Counted from the first letter of the stretch, positions 34,205-45,771 are shown. The stretch: DNA of 64,000 bases from Cherax quadricarinatus (GCF_038502225.1 NC_091298.1:36787344-36851343); one strand, 5' to 3'. Notes: a model not told the origin generated them from the letters alone. A program made the numbers and translations.

Positions 34205-35471
34205 TATTCTACCACACCAGAGTTTACAACAACACGCGCGCTGGTCGGAAGTCAAAGTTGTAGTTCCTTGCACCTCATGGCGGGAAAGAAATATTTTATA
34301 ATCAGCAATGATAAAACATGGTAAACGTTCATTACATAATAATAGTTGTGGATTATTCAAACTCGATTCGTTAATAATTATGGTTATTATGCATAGACTA
34401 AAACCAGATTCCTATAGTGCCTGTTTGATCTGCTTTATCTTTCTGGTTGACCAGCATCTGCCCAAGAGTCAAGAGGGATAGATAAACTATGGCTGCCATC
34501 CTATGGATAAAAACATAAGTACAACTATATACATAGTGTAAATTACTTAGGATAGCTCAAAAATTCAAAGTAACTTATTTCCATTGGGGTCCTTTTATTT
34601 CCATTTGGCACTGAAATCGATGCTTGTACTGGAGTAATGAGAAATTCTGTAATGTGCCTATGATCTGTTTTTCCCTGCAATACAGTTGATGGTAAAGCAT
34701 CGTTAGTTTGTCTAGGTCCCAGAAAGACATATTCATTGTAGCTGTCATTGCATGTTGATCTGAAAATGTGGGGGGGGGGAGGATGTGACCTTATACGTAT
34801 GCAAACATATGACAAGCCGTCACCTGCTATTCTGTTCCAACGCCTCCGTAGTTCCATTGCAGTGGTTTACTAGCTGTGGCGAGCTCTAAACCAGTGCTGG
34901 TTTGGGTTGTGTAGGTTATGATGTTTCATACAGTTTGTAATTTGATGTCTCATCACCCTATTTTAAAGACTTATAGAGTGCGATTTAGGGTTGTTGGTCC
35001 ATAATTTCTGGCTTCTACTCTACTGCCTTCTTTATAAAAAGGAGACATTAGAGTACTGGGTAACTCAAAGAGTTTCCTTAAATCTATGATTTGCCTCCGA
35101 AGAATAATGAGTGCTTGTGCTAGTGACATTTTGTATTTCTTTTCATATAAGAAATTTAGTGAATTTGATGCAGGTGTTTCATGACATCTATTTCTTTTTC
35201 GAATTTTGCTCATCAGTTCAACAGTATGTTTGGCTTTCCGGGGTAATGATTTTTTTTTCTGAGTTCACCACTCTGCTTTCAGTTAATGGACTGCTGAACA
35301 CTGATTCATATTAGCTTCTTAGAATATCATTCAGTTCTCTTCACCGTCAGTGTATGAGTGTCCTGTGATTAATGGTTCATTTCTACACGTAGTTTATAGC
35401 ATGGATTTAACGTATGAGAATATCCAGAAATATTTGGGGTTTATAACAATACCTTGGACTGCTTTTTGTTC
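34205..35471. other. Unassigned sequence
   Basis: Two minus-strand frames (34543-34857, 104 codons; 34971-35213, 80 codons) are the only longer ones. I recognise neither. A G-run lies at about 34772. No terminal repeats seen. They may be remnants of an element I cannot name. Confidence 0.35.
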
Positions 35472-37072
35472 GCCCTGATGAACTGTTTGCAAGGGAGCTA
35501 ATGGAATGTAAAGAGGAACTTAGCATACCTTTGGCTAATCTTTTCAACATATCGCTACAAACTGGCGTAGTGCCAGAAAAGTGGAAAATGACAAATGTAA
35601 AACCTATTTACAAGGCAAGTGACAGGTCTTTAGCTTCGAATTATAGACCAATAAGCCTTACCTCCACAGTTGGTAAATTTATGAAATCAATAATTGCCGA
35701 CGCAATTCGTAGCCATCTTGAAAGGCATAAATTGATTAATGAATCTCAGCACGGTTTTACAAAGGGGCGTTCCTGTCTTACGAATTTACTAACTTTCTTC
35801 ACTAAAGTGTTTGAGGAGGTAGACCATGGTACTGAATATGATGTTGTGTACTTGGACTTCACTAAGGCTTTCGATAGAGTTGCACATCAGAGGCTATTGA
35901 AGAGACTTAAGGCACACGGAATAGGAGGAGAATTTGTTTTCCTGGGTAGAGGCATGGTTGTCAAATATGCAGCAGAGAGTTTGCATAAATGGGGAGAAAT
36001 CAGAATGGGGGCACGTTACAAGCGCTGTTCCACAGGGGTGTTGGGCCCCTTGTTGTTCAAAGTCTACATAAACGACATTGATGAGGGAATAAATAGCGAC
36101 ATAAGCAAATTTGCTGATGACACGAAAATAGGCCGTCCAGTTCATTCTAATGAGGACATTAGAGCACTCCAGAATGATTTGAATAGACTGATACAGTGGG
36201 CAGAGAAGTGGCAGATGCAGTTTAATATAGACAAATGCAAAGTTCTAAATGTTGGACAATAAAATAACAATGCCACATATAAACTAAATATATGTAGATC
36301 TTAATAACACGGATTGCGAAAAGGATTTAGGAGTTCTGGTTAGTAGTAATCTAAAACCAAGACAACAGTGCATAAGTATAATACTAACAGAATCCTTGGC
36401 TTCATATCAAGAAGCATAAATAATAGAAGTCCTCAGGTTGTTCTTCAACTCTATATATCCTTGGTTAGGCCTCATTTAGATTATGCTGCACAGTTCTGGT
36501 CACCGTATTACAGAATGGATATAAATGCACTGGAAAATGTACAAAGGAGGAAGACAAACTTGATCCCATGTATCAGAAATTTTCCCTACATCTGAATCTG
36601 CACTCTCTAGAAAGCCGTAGAATTAGAAGGGATATGACTGAGGTGTATAAATGGAAAACAGGAATTAATAAAGGGGATGTAAACAGCATGCTAAAAATAT
36701 CTGACATAGACAGGACTCGCAGCAGTGGTTTTAAACTGGAAAAATTCAGATTCAGGAAGAATACAGGAAAGCACTGGTTTGGTAACAGAGTTGTGGATGA
36801 GTGGAACAAACTCCCGAGTACCGTCAGAGACGCTAAGACGTTGTGTAGTTTTAAAAATAGGTTGGATAAATACGTGAGTGGGTGTGGGTTGGTTTGAGTT
36901 GGACCTGGCTAGTTTGTGCTACTAGGTTGGATGCACTGCTCCTTCCATAAGTGACGTGTCTGACCTCACTAGGTCAAGGCATTGGCTTAAGCCGGTGGGA
37001 GAAGTGGACCTGCCTCGCATAGGCCAGTAGGCCTGTTGCAGTGTTCCTTCTTTCCTATGTTCTTATATTCTT
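35472..37072 (+). mobile_element. CR1-B LINE, 5'-truncated copy
   Basis: Starts within the linker (PDELFARELMEC) and runs through RT and the C-terminal domain to a 3' end with tttcctatgttcttatattc, a degenerate octamer repeat of the sort that ends CR1 elements. The same family occurs inverted at 60174-63355. Confidence 0.88.
35501..36897 (+). pseudogene. CR1-B reverse transcriptase, frame-broken
   Basis: 35501-36262 holds NYRPISLTSTVGKFMKSIIA, QHGFTKGRSCLTNLL, VYLDFTKAFDRVAHQRLL (motif A) and SKFADDTKIG (motif C). Motif B is damaged (TGVLGPLLFKVYINDI without the usual PQGS) next to an out-of-frame stretch near 35935-36030. The stop at 36260 and two further frames (36368-36595, 36568-36897) carry LVRPHLDYAAQFWSPYYRMD and WFGNRVVDEWNKLPSTVRDA. 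Not functional. Confidence 0.88.
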
Positions 37073-37074
37073 AG

Positions 37075-38130
37075 TTTTCTGTTCAAATATTTCTGGCCTT
37101 ATTGAACACATGGGGATGTCATACAAAGCAGATGAATGGAGACTCTTCATTGATTCTTCTAAAAGAAGTTTAAAGCCTGTACTTGTCTATAATGGCAACA
37201 GCTGCATCTGTGTCAGTTGGCTGAAGTGTCCAACTTTCAGAAGCCTACGCAAATATGAAGACACTAATATCTGCAATCAAGTATCAGAATCACAATTTTC
37301 TCATCTGTGGTGATTTAAAAGTTATTGTCCTCTTACTAGGTCTTCAAGGCGGATACACCAAGTATCCCTGTTTTCTTTGTCTTTGGGATAGTAGGGCAGA
37401 CAGCCAGCACTATGAACAAAAAGACTGACCACCAAGAACCAGCTTCTTACCCGGAAATCACAATGTGAAAACTGTCATTAGTTGACCCCAGGAAAATTCT
37501 GCTGCCACCACTCCACATCAAATTAGGGCTTATGAAAAATTTTGTGAAGGCCTTGAACAAGACTGGAACTGCTTTCAAGTACCTGGAGTCAAAGTTTCCT
37601 CGTATAAGTGAAGGCAAGCTAAAGGAAGGAATCTTTGTTGGCCCTCAGATTCGGGAATTAATGAAGGACAAACATTTTGATGATGCATTAGCAGGTGTCG
37701 AGGTGAATACCTGGTTTTCATTCAAGCAGATTATCCTCAACTTCCTGGGAAACAGGCGCTCCCCTGAATATGAAAAAAAAATGATCCAAGACCTGATTTC
37801 AAGTTTCCAACATCTTGGGTCTAGAATGAGTGTGAAGATGCCCTTTTTACACTCACACCTTGAATATTTTCCCAACAATTGTGGGAACTACATTGAGGAA
37901 CATGGAGAGCGGTTCCATCAGGATTTTTTTTTTTTTACTCGACGGTATTCTCCCGGCCCTGGTCTTTTCCATGTAGTGGTGACTTGGCTCCCTGCCTGGG
38001 GAGTATTTACACCATGGAAACTCGATACCAGGGCATATGGAATGTCAGCATGATGGTGGATTACTGCTGGTCATTGAAACGTTATGGTCTCGATGCACAT
38101 CACAAGCGAAAATCAAAGTGGTCCTCCTTT
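37075..38130 (+). pseudogene. Multicopy arthropod transposon-like protein of unknown function, broken
   Basis: Pieces in order: MGMSYKADEWRLFIDSSKRS, LLGLQGGYTKYPCFLCLWDS (a C..C pattern), HIKLGLMKNFVKALNKTGTA, EGIFVGPQIRELMKD, MSVKMPFLHSHLEYFPNNCG, ERFHQD, and after an insertion YQGIWNVSMMVDYCWSLKR. I remember proteins of this layout as numerous, uncharacterised sequences in arthropod genomes, often with transposon neighbours, but cannot assign a superfamily. Several stops occur, and a roughly 100-bp poly(T)-headed insertion lies at about 37923-38028. Confidence 0.6.
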
Positions 38131-38770
38131 CTTTGATTCAATATGTAGGCTAACCATTAGGAGCATAATTTTTCAATAAAATCATTTGATTTGATTTAGG
38201 TTTATGTTCTTAAAACTAAGAGAATGTGCTTTTCCATGATTACTTGCCTAATTTTAATAAATTAACCATTTATTAAAAATTCACATTTTTTATCATTAAT
38301 TTATATTTTATTCAAAATCCTTACGTGATAGAGCAAAATGGTTTAGATATTTACAATCAGCAGCCCAAGAATATGTAAGATCGCAAAAAAATATGTAAGA
38401 TCGCAACAATGAATAAAACTAAAAATTAAAAACATTCCAAATCCAGACCAGTGTTATCTTCCCTCCGGCTGTGATAAATTGTTGTGATCCAAGAATTTCT
38501 TTCAACTGACATTATCACTCTAAAACAAGGGTCTTATCTCTTCAGCTCATCGACACTTTCATGAAATTTCAGATTGTAAAGTACCAACTTTATTACAACT
38601 TTATTACAAGTTTCAGATTGTTTATTGCCCCCAAACATTTATTGTATGAAAATAATTTAATAAATAGTACTTTAACTAGTAGTACTACGAATAAATAATA
38701 ATAGATAATAATAATGACTTCATAAAAATTAGGTAATATTTCAGTTATAAAAAGTATCAAATTTAGCTTA
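38131..38770. other. Unassigned AT-rich sequence
   Basis: Local tandem duplication atatgtaagatcgcaa at about 38371-38405 and a short tttattacaa duplication near 38590. Nothing else recognised. Confidence 0.4.
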
Positions 38771-38779
38771 CTTGTTGTT

Positions 38780-39110
38780 TTCTACTGAAACTGTTGATAT
38801 CATTAATGGGAAGGATGCAGTCGATCTCTTTCTGACAGACTTAGGGAGCACAAAAATAGTGTTAGGCTTGCCGACACTAACAATGCTCTTTTTTGTCACG
38901 TCAGAGATCATAGCCATCCTATTGCCTGGTCTTCTGCTAAAACTGTCTTCCCTACTTCCAACTTTAACAGTCGCCGTCTAGTTGAATCCTCTCTAATACA
39001 CAACTTTCCTTGTATGAATCTTAGTCGTGGCTTCGTCTCTGTAGATGCCTTCCTCTCCCACTACATTGTAAAATGCTCCAAACTTCAGAACACCCGTGAC
39101 TTAACCTGAC
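38780..39110 (+). pseudogene. Penelope-like endonuclease C-terminus
   Basis: A plus frame ending at a TGA near 39108 reads HVRDHSHPIAWSSAKTVFPT, NFNSRRLVESSLI and FVSVDAFLSHYIVKC. The H-x-R-x-H spacing and the ESSLI Glu are the second half of the Penelope GIY-YIG domain. The first half is missing or frame-shifted (38772-38981). Confidence 0.75.
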
Positions 39111-39358
39111 TCCTCATTTTTTCTTTCTTTTTCTTTTTCTTCTTCTCCCTCTTCCCCTTTCCTCTTTCCTTTTTCTCCTCTGGGTTGTCTGTCTTTCTTC
39201 TGTCTCGTGTTTCTGTTCCTTCATTATTAATTTCACCACTTCCCCTTCACCCACCATTGTGCACTTGCTCTCCCTCTGTGTGCACCTAGCTCCCTTGCAG
39301 TGCTCCCCTTTCTTTATATTTGACTGGCTCCTCCTCCTTCCCCACTACTACCACTATC

Positions 39359-39360
39359 AG

Positions 39361-39402
<42 letters not shown>

Positions 39403-39440
39403 CACTACTACTACTACTACTACTACTATTACTACTAGCA
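39359..39440. repeat. (TAC)n trinucleotide repeat
   Basis: About 80 bp of tac/act with a few cca and att variants, in the 3' UTR of the Penelope fragment, downstream of a pyrimidine-rich stretch (39115-39350). Confidence 0.95.
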
Positions 39441-39498
39441 CCACTACCTCTTCCTGCCTATATATAGCCGTCCTGCTCCACTTCTGGTTAGTGTGACT

Positions 39499-39531
39499 TT
39501 GTAAATGGTCCAAGTCGGACCGAAACGTCGT
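39499..39531 (+). ncRNA. Hammerhead-like core, family E (U3-A8 type, A6 changed)
   Basis: TTGTAAA at 39499-39505, extra T, stem II GGTCC (39507-39511) and GGACC (39517-39521), GAAAC at 39522-39526, GTC. Positions 3 and 8 are U and A. Position 6, normally A, is T, so this copy is probably dead. Confidence 0.5.
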
Positions 39532-39764
39532 CGTAAGCTTCTCTCTTCTATGTGCGGGTTATTTGTGTAAAGAACACTGGTATTTGGTTAGTGATTCGTG
39601 AGTTTTAGTGGTAAGTCACCACGCTCTTCCACGTGCTTAGTTAGAATTGATTTGCATGGATAAAACCAACTTCAACCATGCAAGAACGTGGGTAAGCAAG
39701 TTAAAATAGCTCAACTACTACATAAAGCCGGGGATAGTTAGCAACAGTATTTACATTGTTCCAA

Positions 39765-41470
39765 TAGTCACTTAAGCTTTAACTTATGAACAATGTTTTT
39801 GCTCCGAGAACCACAGTCACATCAATGAGTTCTTTCTGCAACTGAGAGTCAATGTTTGCATCTTTTATCTGAAAATCAAATGGTGCAAGAATCCAGCCAG
39901 GTACTTTAGAGTCTTCCAATAATTTGTTAAGGAGTGTTGTGTATATCTCCAGGTCACCGTCTAAAATGTTTACACTTTCTTCCAACTGCTGTAAATTTGG
40001 AAAAATACTTGAAATCTCTTCAAGCCAGTGAAGCTTTAAATAGGCCTAATTTGACTTGGAGGCCTACTAGAATCGTCCTAGTCTGAATAATCGTAACATC
40101 TTTTTCCTGCAGGCGTTTCTGTACTTCATTAAATTTTGAATATAAGTCTACAAAACGGAACAGAGAATTCTTACACTTTTTAATTCTTCACACAGTGATG
40201 GGTTTACATCTTCTAGAAACTGAACAGTTGAGTTGCATAAATCTACAAGTCTTTGCAAGGCATCACCTCTAGACAGCCATCTTACCTCAGTGTGCAAAAG
40301 TAATTGGTTCAGGATTTCATATCCTTTTCACATAGTACTGCAAACAATCGTGAATTGAGTGGATGCGCTTAGATTTTATTAATTGATCTGATACACACTT
40401 GCAAGGCATCAATCAGTTCATCACTGAGTTTGTTGGCTACAACATGGCGTCTGTGTAATGCACAATAAACAATACGTACATCACTTACCTCTTCCTTGAG
40501 TAAAGTAGCAAATCTTCAGTAGCGGCCAACCATTGATGGTGCATCATCAGTAACCACTGCAGTAATATTGCTAAGGGGTATATTGTGCTTCTCCAAATTA
40601 TCCTCCAAACACTGAAAAGTTGTCTAACTTTTTGCATCAACTTTAAGATACTTGGCAAACAAAAAAATCGTCAACAATGCACTTTTGACTTCTTCTGTAA
40701 TACCACAGATGCAGGTTTTTTTTTTTCAGCATCATCGACTATATCATCAATTCACCGTTGTCATATATTGCCATTTAATGACAGACATTTTAGGACTGGT
40801 TGAGAGTCTTCATAAGAGTGTCAATCACCTCTGTAATTGCTGGACCTATGATCGAATTATCATCTCACTAATTGTATATGATTTTTCTTTTGTTTGATAT
40901 GGTAAAGGAAATACTGTATGATGCTTTCAGTCCTTTATTATCATCACTGGCAGGTGCTTTGAATATAATCTTTAGCTTACCCCGATTTTCACTTTTTTTC
41001 TTTCAGTGCCTTAAAATATTCAAGGTCTTTATTTTTCTTTATGATAGTGAACCCTTACAAGGTTGTCATTCGTCTCCGCAGGTTTCATGGCATCATTCTT
41101 AAAGGTCTTTCCACTCAATAGGCACGCAGGCATTGCTTCATTGGTAAAAGAAATTATGAATCCAGATTTTAAATATTCTTGTGAAGATTGTCGCCACTTC
41201 CTCTGGGTGTTGAGAATGTACTGGCTAGCCAACACAGTTTGAGGAACTGAACAGCAATATTACACGTATGTGTATCCTTCCCGGGACTGGAGAGATGAGA
41301 GAGACAAAGGAGAACGTGAATGGTCACAGACACACAACACAAAGCACGTTCCCAGACATTTACTGACTCCTTTTTGACTCTCAGACATTTATCGATCCAT
41401 TCGGTAGTCCTATCGACCCTGACAGGTTGACCCTTAGGGTCGATATTGACCACTTTGAGAACTATGCTCT
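39765..41470 (-). pseudogene. hAT-type transposase relic of the ZBED5/FAM200 kind
   Basis: Minus-strand pieces: at 41029-41235 a BED-finger-like start (YLKSGFIISFTNEAMPACLL then SGKTFKNDAMKPAE), with one zinc cysteine replaced by Ser. At 39779-39985 there is PGWILAPFDFQIKDANIDSQ then LQKELIDV, the C-terminal region of such proteins. Between them only frame-broken traces remain. The outer minus end at about 41467 reads agttctcaaagtggtc, like a hAT terminal repeat. An old copy. Confidence 0.65.
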
Positions 41471-42453
41471 AAAGTCTCACATTATAATTTTAATATAATG
41501 ATTGTTTCAACTATGTTCTATTTTTGCTACAGTTTTAATTTCAGCATTTTTTCTAAGGGCGACTAACTGAATTTGTCCACATTAATTAAACATCAATCTG
41601 ATGACACTGGGCTTCTTTAAGACATAGGTTATGTCATCTTGGAGGTTTACTGTGCTCTTAATGGTTACACTCGTACAAACTCAAGAATCGCCTGGATAGG
41701 ATAATACTGCGCAATGGCAGTCTCTCTTTTCACTCTGTTCACATTTTCTTTTGGGTTCAGTGTATTAGAAAGCGAATACCGCATTTCCCCACGTTTATAG
41801 TTATTTTTTAATCAGGAATTTTGCACGCTATTGCACTATTACACTATGTACTTGTAGACTTTTTTGCAAGTACATCTATCATAATCAGACTTGGAATATG
41901 TGTAACTGAAGCTCAATGTAATTTATTTCAATGGTTTTAGTAATTGTAACTGACTACTGCTTGAAATATATTATAAAACTGGAGTAATGGCGAAATGAAA
42001 ATACATGTCAGATGGTACATAACTGTACATTCTGATGTGAATCTCATTGTTTGGGTCACTATAAATACTTACACTGCCGAGAGTCATGTTTGCATAATTA
42101 GTGTGTGCCTGAGCTCCTCCTTCGGTTGTAGTCGAGAACAACTAACAGGCGCATTGTTATGTGATAATAAATGATAATAAATAATAATAAATGATAATAA
42201 ATGATAATAAAGGACTGAAAGAATAACGTCAGTTAGCTACTTTGGTGTCAACAGTTTTATTTTTTCTGATTTTGAAACTTGTGTGAGACGGTAGGGGCAA
42301 AGTTTATACTTGACAACAGGTGGCCACTGGTTAGGAATTCTCGAATGGATAAGAGTTCATGAGTTTTATTAAACAATTCTGACTAAATGATGTCTTTGGA
42401 TGAGCTGTAAAATGAATGAGGAGTTATTTCTTGTTATATTTCATAATTTTCTT

Positions 42454-42456
<3 letters not shown>
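41471..42456. other. Unassigned sequence
   Basis: A short tandem array of ataataaatgataataaatg type lies at 42162-42212. No ORF above 60 codons that I recognise. No inverted termini seen. Confidence 0.4.
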
Positions 42457-42992
<536 letters not shown>

Positions 42993-42994
<2 letters not shown>

Positions 42995-43057
42995 CACAGT
43001 GATGTAGTAGAAGCAGGATAGTTTTAATTAACAAGAGGTGCGATAAAGCTTATGGAG
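42993..43057 (+). mobile_element. CR1-A 3' end, left part, interrupted by a Penelope-like element
   Basis: gtgatgtagtagaagcagga and aagcttatggag align with the C-terminal coding and 3' UTR of CR1-A (reverse of 47520-47600). It resumes at 44304. Confidence 0.85.
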
Positions 43058-43097
43058 ATATAAACACATATGCAGTATAATGTGATCCTTTATTGAC

Positions 43098-43128
43098 TAC
43101 GTTTCGCCCACATAGTGGGCTTTTTCAA
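43098..43128 (-). ncRNA. Hammerhead-like core, family C minus copy (U3-A8 type)
   Basis: Minus strand: TTGAAAA (43128-43122), extra A, stem II GCCCAC-TAT-GTGGGC, GAAAC (43105-43101), GTA. Confidence 0.55.
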
Positions 43129-43487
43129 GTCACAAATAGAACTACCTGGGGTGGAAGGAACGCGAGTATTTAGAGTCAGGTTCAGAATGCTGAGGTCAGG
43201 TGAAGAATTCTGCATCTGATGATGTACCGAGTGGGGTTATAGAGTCTAAAATCTTGGGTAGCTTGGAAAGGAGATTGGATAAGTTGTGAGCAGACCTTCT
43301 ACAGTGTTCTTATGTGGGATAGCGATGAAGAAGTTTCTTGGCAAGTGGTTCAGCCATGTTATAGAAGCCACTATCCTGGTTGAAGTTGTCGGATATAGAA
43401 ATAAGTGATGATTCCAGGATTCTTCGGTATTGAGTGTTGTTGGTTTAGAAAGACACGTAAGCAAACACTATAACATATTTATTAGAA

Positions 43488-43515
43488 AACGTTTCGGTCC
43501 TGGGACCTTGATCAC
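43488..43515 (-). ncRNA. Hammerhead-like core, family D (G3-C8 type)
   Basis: Minus strand: GTGATCA (43515-43509), extra A, stem II GGTCC-CA-GGACC, GAAAC (43495-43491), GTT. Position 3 is G and position 8 is C, the swapped Watson-Crick pair. Confidence 0.55.
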
Positions 43516-43518
43516 TTC

Positions 43519-43557
43519 TAACTATGTATCTCTTCACTGCCGAGAAGAGATACATAG
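43519..43557. repeat. 15-bp-stem hairpin
   Basis: actatgtatctcttc and its exact complement separated by about 8 nt, at the junction between the family D piece and the endonuclease ORF. Probably the scar of a head-to-head joining event. Confidence 0.8.
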
Positions 43558-43559
43558 TC

Positions 43560-44015
43560 CTCCCCACCAACTCCATTGCCAAACACGTTTCCAACATCTT
43601 TTCCAATACCTCATTTCAAGTATCTACCTCCACAACCACGACCATCAAGGACATCACCAGTAGTAGGCAGGACAAGCCTCCATCCTCTGCAGGGGTATAC
43701 ATAATCCCTTGTAATGACTGCAACAAGTTATACGTGGGCGAAACATCAAGGGACCTCCAAACACGTATTTCAGAACACCAATACGCAAGCAGGTCTGACG
43801 ACACAAGGAATGCCTGCGTACAACACCGTAATTCACACAACCACTTGATAAACTACAGAAACTCAAGACTTATCGCCACAGAAGACAACACTCAATACCG
43901 AAGAATCCTGGAATCATCACTTATTTCTATATCCGACAACTTCAACCAGGATAGTGGCTTCTATAACATGGCTGAACCACTTGCCAAGAAACTTCTTCAT
44001 CGCTATCCCACATAA
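43560..44015 (+). CDS. Penelope-like GIY-YIG endonuclease domain ORF
   Basis: The plus frame contains SSAGVYIIPCNDCNKLYVGE: GVY as the GIY motif, the Penelope-specific CxxC, then YVG. SRDLQTRISEHQYA follows with the conserved Arg, then QHRNSHNHLINY and ILESSLI with the catalytic Glu. It ends RYPT before a stop at 44013-44015. The upstream part of the 163-codon frame (from 43524) reads through the hairpin and is partly not native. The domain is intact but lacks RT; it would nick target DNA in a complete element. Confidence 0.85.
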   Translation, partial: LPTNSIAKHVSNIFSNTSFQVSTSTTTTIKDITSSRQDKPPSSAGVYIIPCNDCNKLYVGETSRDLQTRISEHQYASRSDDTRNACVQHRNSHNHLINYRNSRLIATEDNTQYRRILESSLISISDNFNQDSGFYNMAEPLAKKLLHRYPT

Positions 44016-44197
44016 GAACACTGTAGAAGGTCTGCTCACAAACTTATCCAATCTCCTTTCCAAGCTACCCAAGATTTTAGACTCTATAACCCCACTCGGT
44101 ACATCATCAGATGCAGAATTCTTCACCTGACCTCAGCATTCTGAACCTGACTATAAATACTCGCGTTCCTTCCACCCCAGGTAGTTCTGTTTGTGAT

Positions 44198-44230
44198 TTG
44201 AAAAAGCCCACTGTGTGGGCGAAACGTAGT
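44198..44230 (+). ncRNA. Hammerhead-like core, family C plus copy (U3-A8 type)
   Basis: TTGAAAA at 44198-44204, extra A, stem II GCCCAC (44206-44211) and GTGGGC (44215-44220), GAAAC at 44221-44225, GTA. The stem II loop differs from the minus copy (TGT against TAT) while the stem is unchanged. Confidence 0.55.
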
Positions 44231-44303
44231 TAATAAAGGATCACATTATACTGCATATGTGTTTATATTTCCATTGTGTCGGTATTTTATACCATTTATT
44301 TCC

Positions 44304-44413
44304 AAAGCTTATGGAGCAGGGAGAGAGTGGACCTAGTAGCGAACATTGAAGGGGCGGGGCCAGGAGCTAAGACTAGACCCCTGCAGCCACAATTAGGTGA
44401 ATTGGGTGATTAC
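44304..44413 (+). mobile_element. CR1-A 3' end, right part
   Basis: ggagagagtggacctagtag, gcggggccaggagct, acccctgcagccacaattag, then gtgaattgggtgattacac, the usual CR1-A 3' terminus, running straight into (CA)n. Confidence 0.88.
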
Positions 44414-44414
44414 A

Positions 44415-44499
<85 letters not shown>

Positions 44500-44512
44500 G
44501 CACACACACACA
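44414..44512. repeat. (CA)n microsatellite
   Basis: About 98 bp with two cgca units near the end. It forms the tail of a CR1-A copy. Confidence 0.97.
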
Positions 44513-44977
44513 AATTTCAACCACCTCCCGTTTATGTACCATCCTCTACAAGCAGTTTATTTGGTAATGAAACCACGAAACAAGATGTATTGAATCATTT
44601 ACCAAACTGCAGTGAGTCAGGATTAAATCCTGCGACACATTCTCCCTTACATGACCCTTGTCGGTTTAGTGCTTTATTATTTGATTATATTGACACATTC
44701 TCTCGCCTCAACAGACAGAACAACGTTCACCTCGAATTTAACCACTCAACCAGCGATCTTACAAAGATCATGCACATAGCAGAAATAGGTGTTCTTTATG
44801 ATCCGAGGAAAATCGTGGTAGTGCTATGCTCAAGGATAATTTCGACCACATTCCGTTTGACTATCAACCTTGGGAGAATGTGTCGCAGGATCTAATCTCG
44901 GTTGGCAGCAATTTAGTATATGATTCAATATCACTTGTATTGTGGTTCCATTACTATATAAATTGCTTGTAGAGGCT

Positions 44978-44978
<1 letters not shown>
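44513..44978. other. Unassigned sequence
   Basis: One plus frame of 101 codons (44590-44895) is unrecognised. An inverted repeat links taaatcctgcgacacattct (about 44624) with agaatgtgtcgcaggatcta (about 44875), enclosing about 230 bp, so a small fold-back element is possible. Confidence 0.45.

Positions 44979-45058
<80 letters not shown>
44979..45058. repeat. (TA)n microsatellite
   Basis: About 78 bp. Confidence 0.97.
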
Positions 45059-45062
<4 letters not shown>

Positions 45063-45682
45063 TTATTTTTATTTTTTATTATCACACTGGCCGATTCCCA
45101 CCAAGGCAGGGTGGCCCGAAAAGAAAAACTTTCACCATCATTCACTCCATCACTGTCTTGCCAGAAGGGTGCTTTACACTACAGTTTTTAAACTGCAACA
45201 TTAACACCCCTCCTTCAGAGTGCAGGCACTGTACTTCCCATCTCCAGGACTCAAGTCCGGCCTGCCGGTTTCCCTGAATCCCTTCATAAATGTTACTTTG
45301 CTCACACTCCAACAGCACGTCAAGTATTAAAAACCATTTGTCTCCATTCACTCCTATCAAACACGCTCATGCATGCCTCCTGGAAGTCCAAGCCCCTCGC
45401 ACACAAAACCTCCTTTACCCCCTCCCTCCAACCTTTCCTAGGCCGACCCCTACCCCGCCTTCCTTCCACTACAGACTGATACACTCTTGAAGTCATTCTG
45501 TTTCGCTCCATTCTCTCTACATGTCCGAACCACCTCAACAACCCTTCCTCAGCCCTCTGGACAACAGTTTTGGTAATCCCGCACCTCCTCCTAACTTCCA
45601 AACTACGAATTCTCTGCATTATATTCACACCACACATTGCCCTCAGACATGACATCTCCACTGCCTCCAGCCTTCTCCTCGC

Positions 45683-45686
<4 letters not shown>
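45059..45686 (-). mobile_element. RTE-A LINE, 3' end only
   Basis: 3' UTR with an A-rich tail (read on the minus strand) and the last 110 codons or so (45320-45661: SCLRAMCGVNIMQRIRSLEV, RRGRGRPRKGW). Truncated at the 5' side by (TA)n at 45687. Nearly identical to 14601-18199. Confidence 0.93.

Positions 45687-45771
<85 letters not shown>
45687..45771. repeat. (TA)n microsatellite
   Basis: About 84 bp with aat and tgtat interruptions. Confidence 0.96.

Larger units (their letters stand above)
43058..44303 (+). mobile_element. Penelope-like element, palindromic, with 13-bp target duplication
   Basis: aaagcttatggag is repeated at 43045-43057 and 44304-44316, and CR1-A sequence is contiguous once the insert is removed. 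The insert consists of an inverted terminal copy (about 43058-43437), a family D piece (about 43438-43520), and a plus-strand endonuclease ORF with its 3' UTR and terminal hammerhead (43560-44290). The two arms of about 390 bp are near-identical reverse complements. RT is absent, so mobilisation must have used another copy. Confidence 0.93.

Noticed and set aside
34543..35213. Host exons in two minus-strand frames
   Set aside because: No family similarity, no convincing splice sites, and composition like the surrounding decayed elements. Left unassigned.
38060..38090. A further hammerhead at gaaacgttatggtc
   Set aside because: No stem II or 7-nt core upstream. It is coding sequence of the orphan protein (SLKRYGL).
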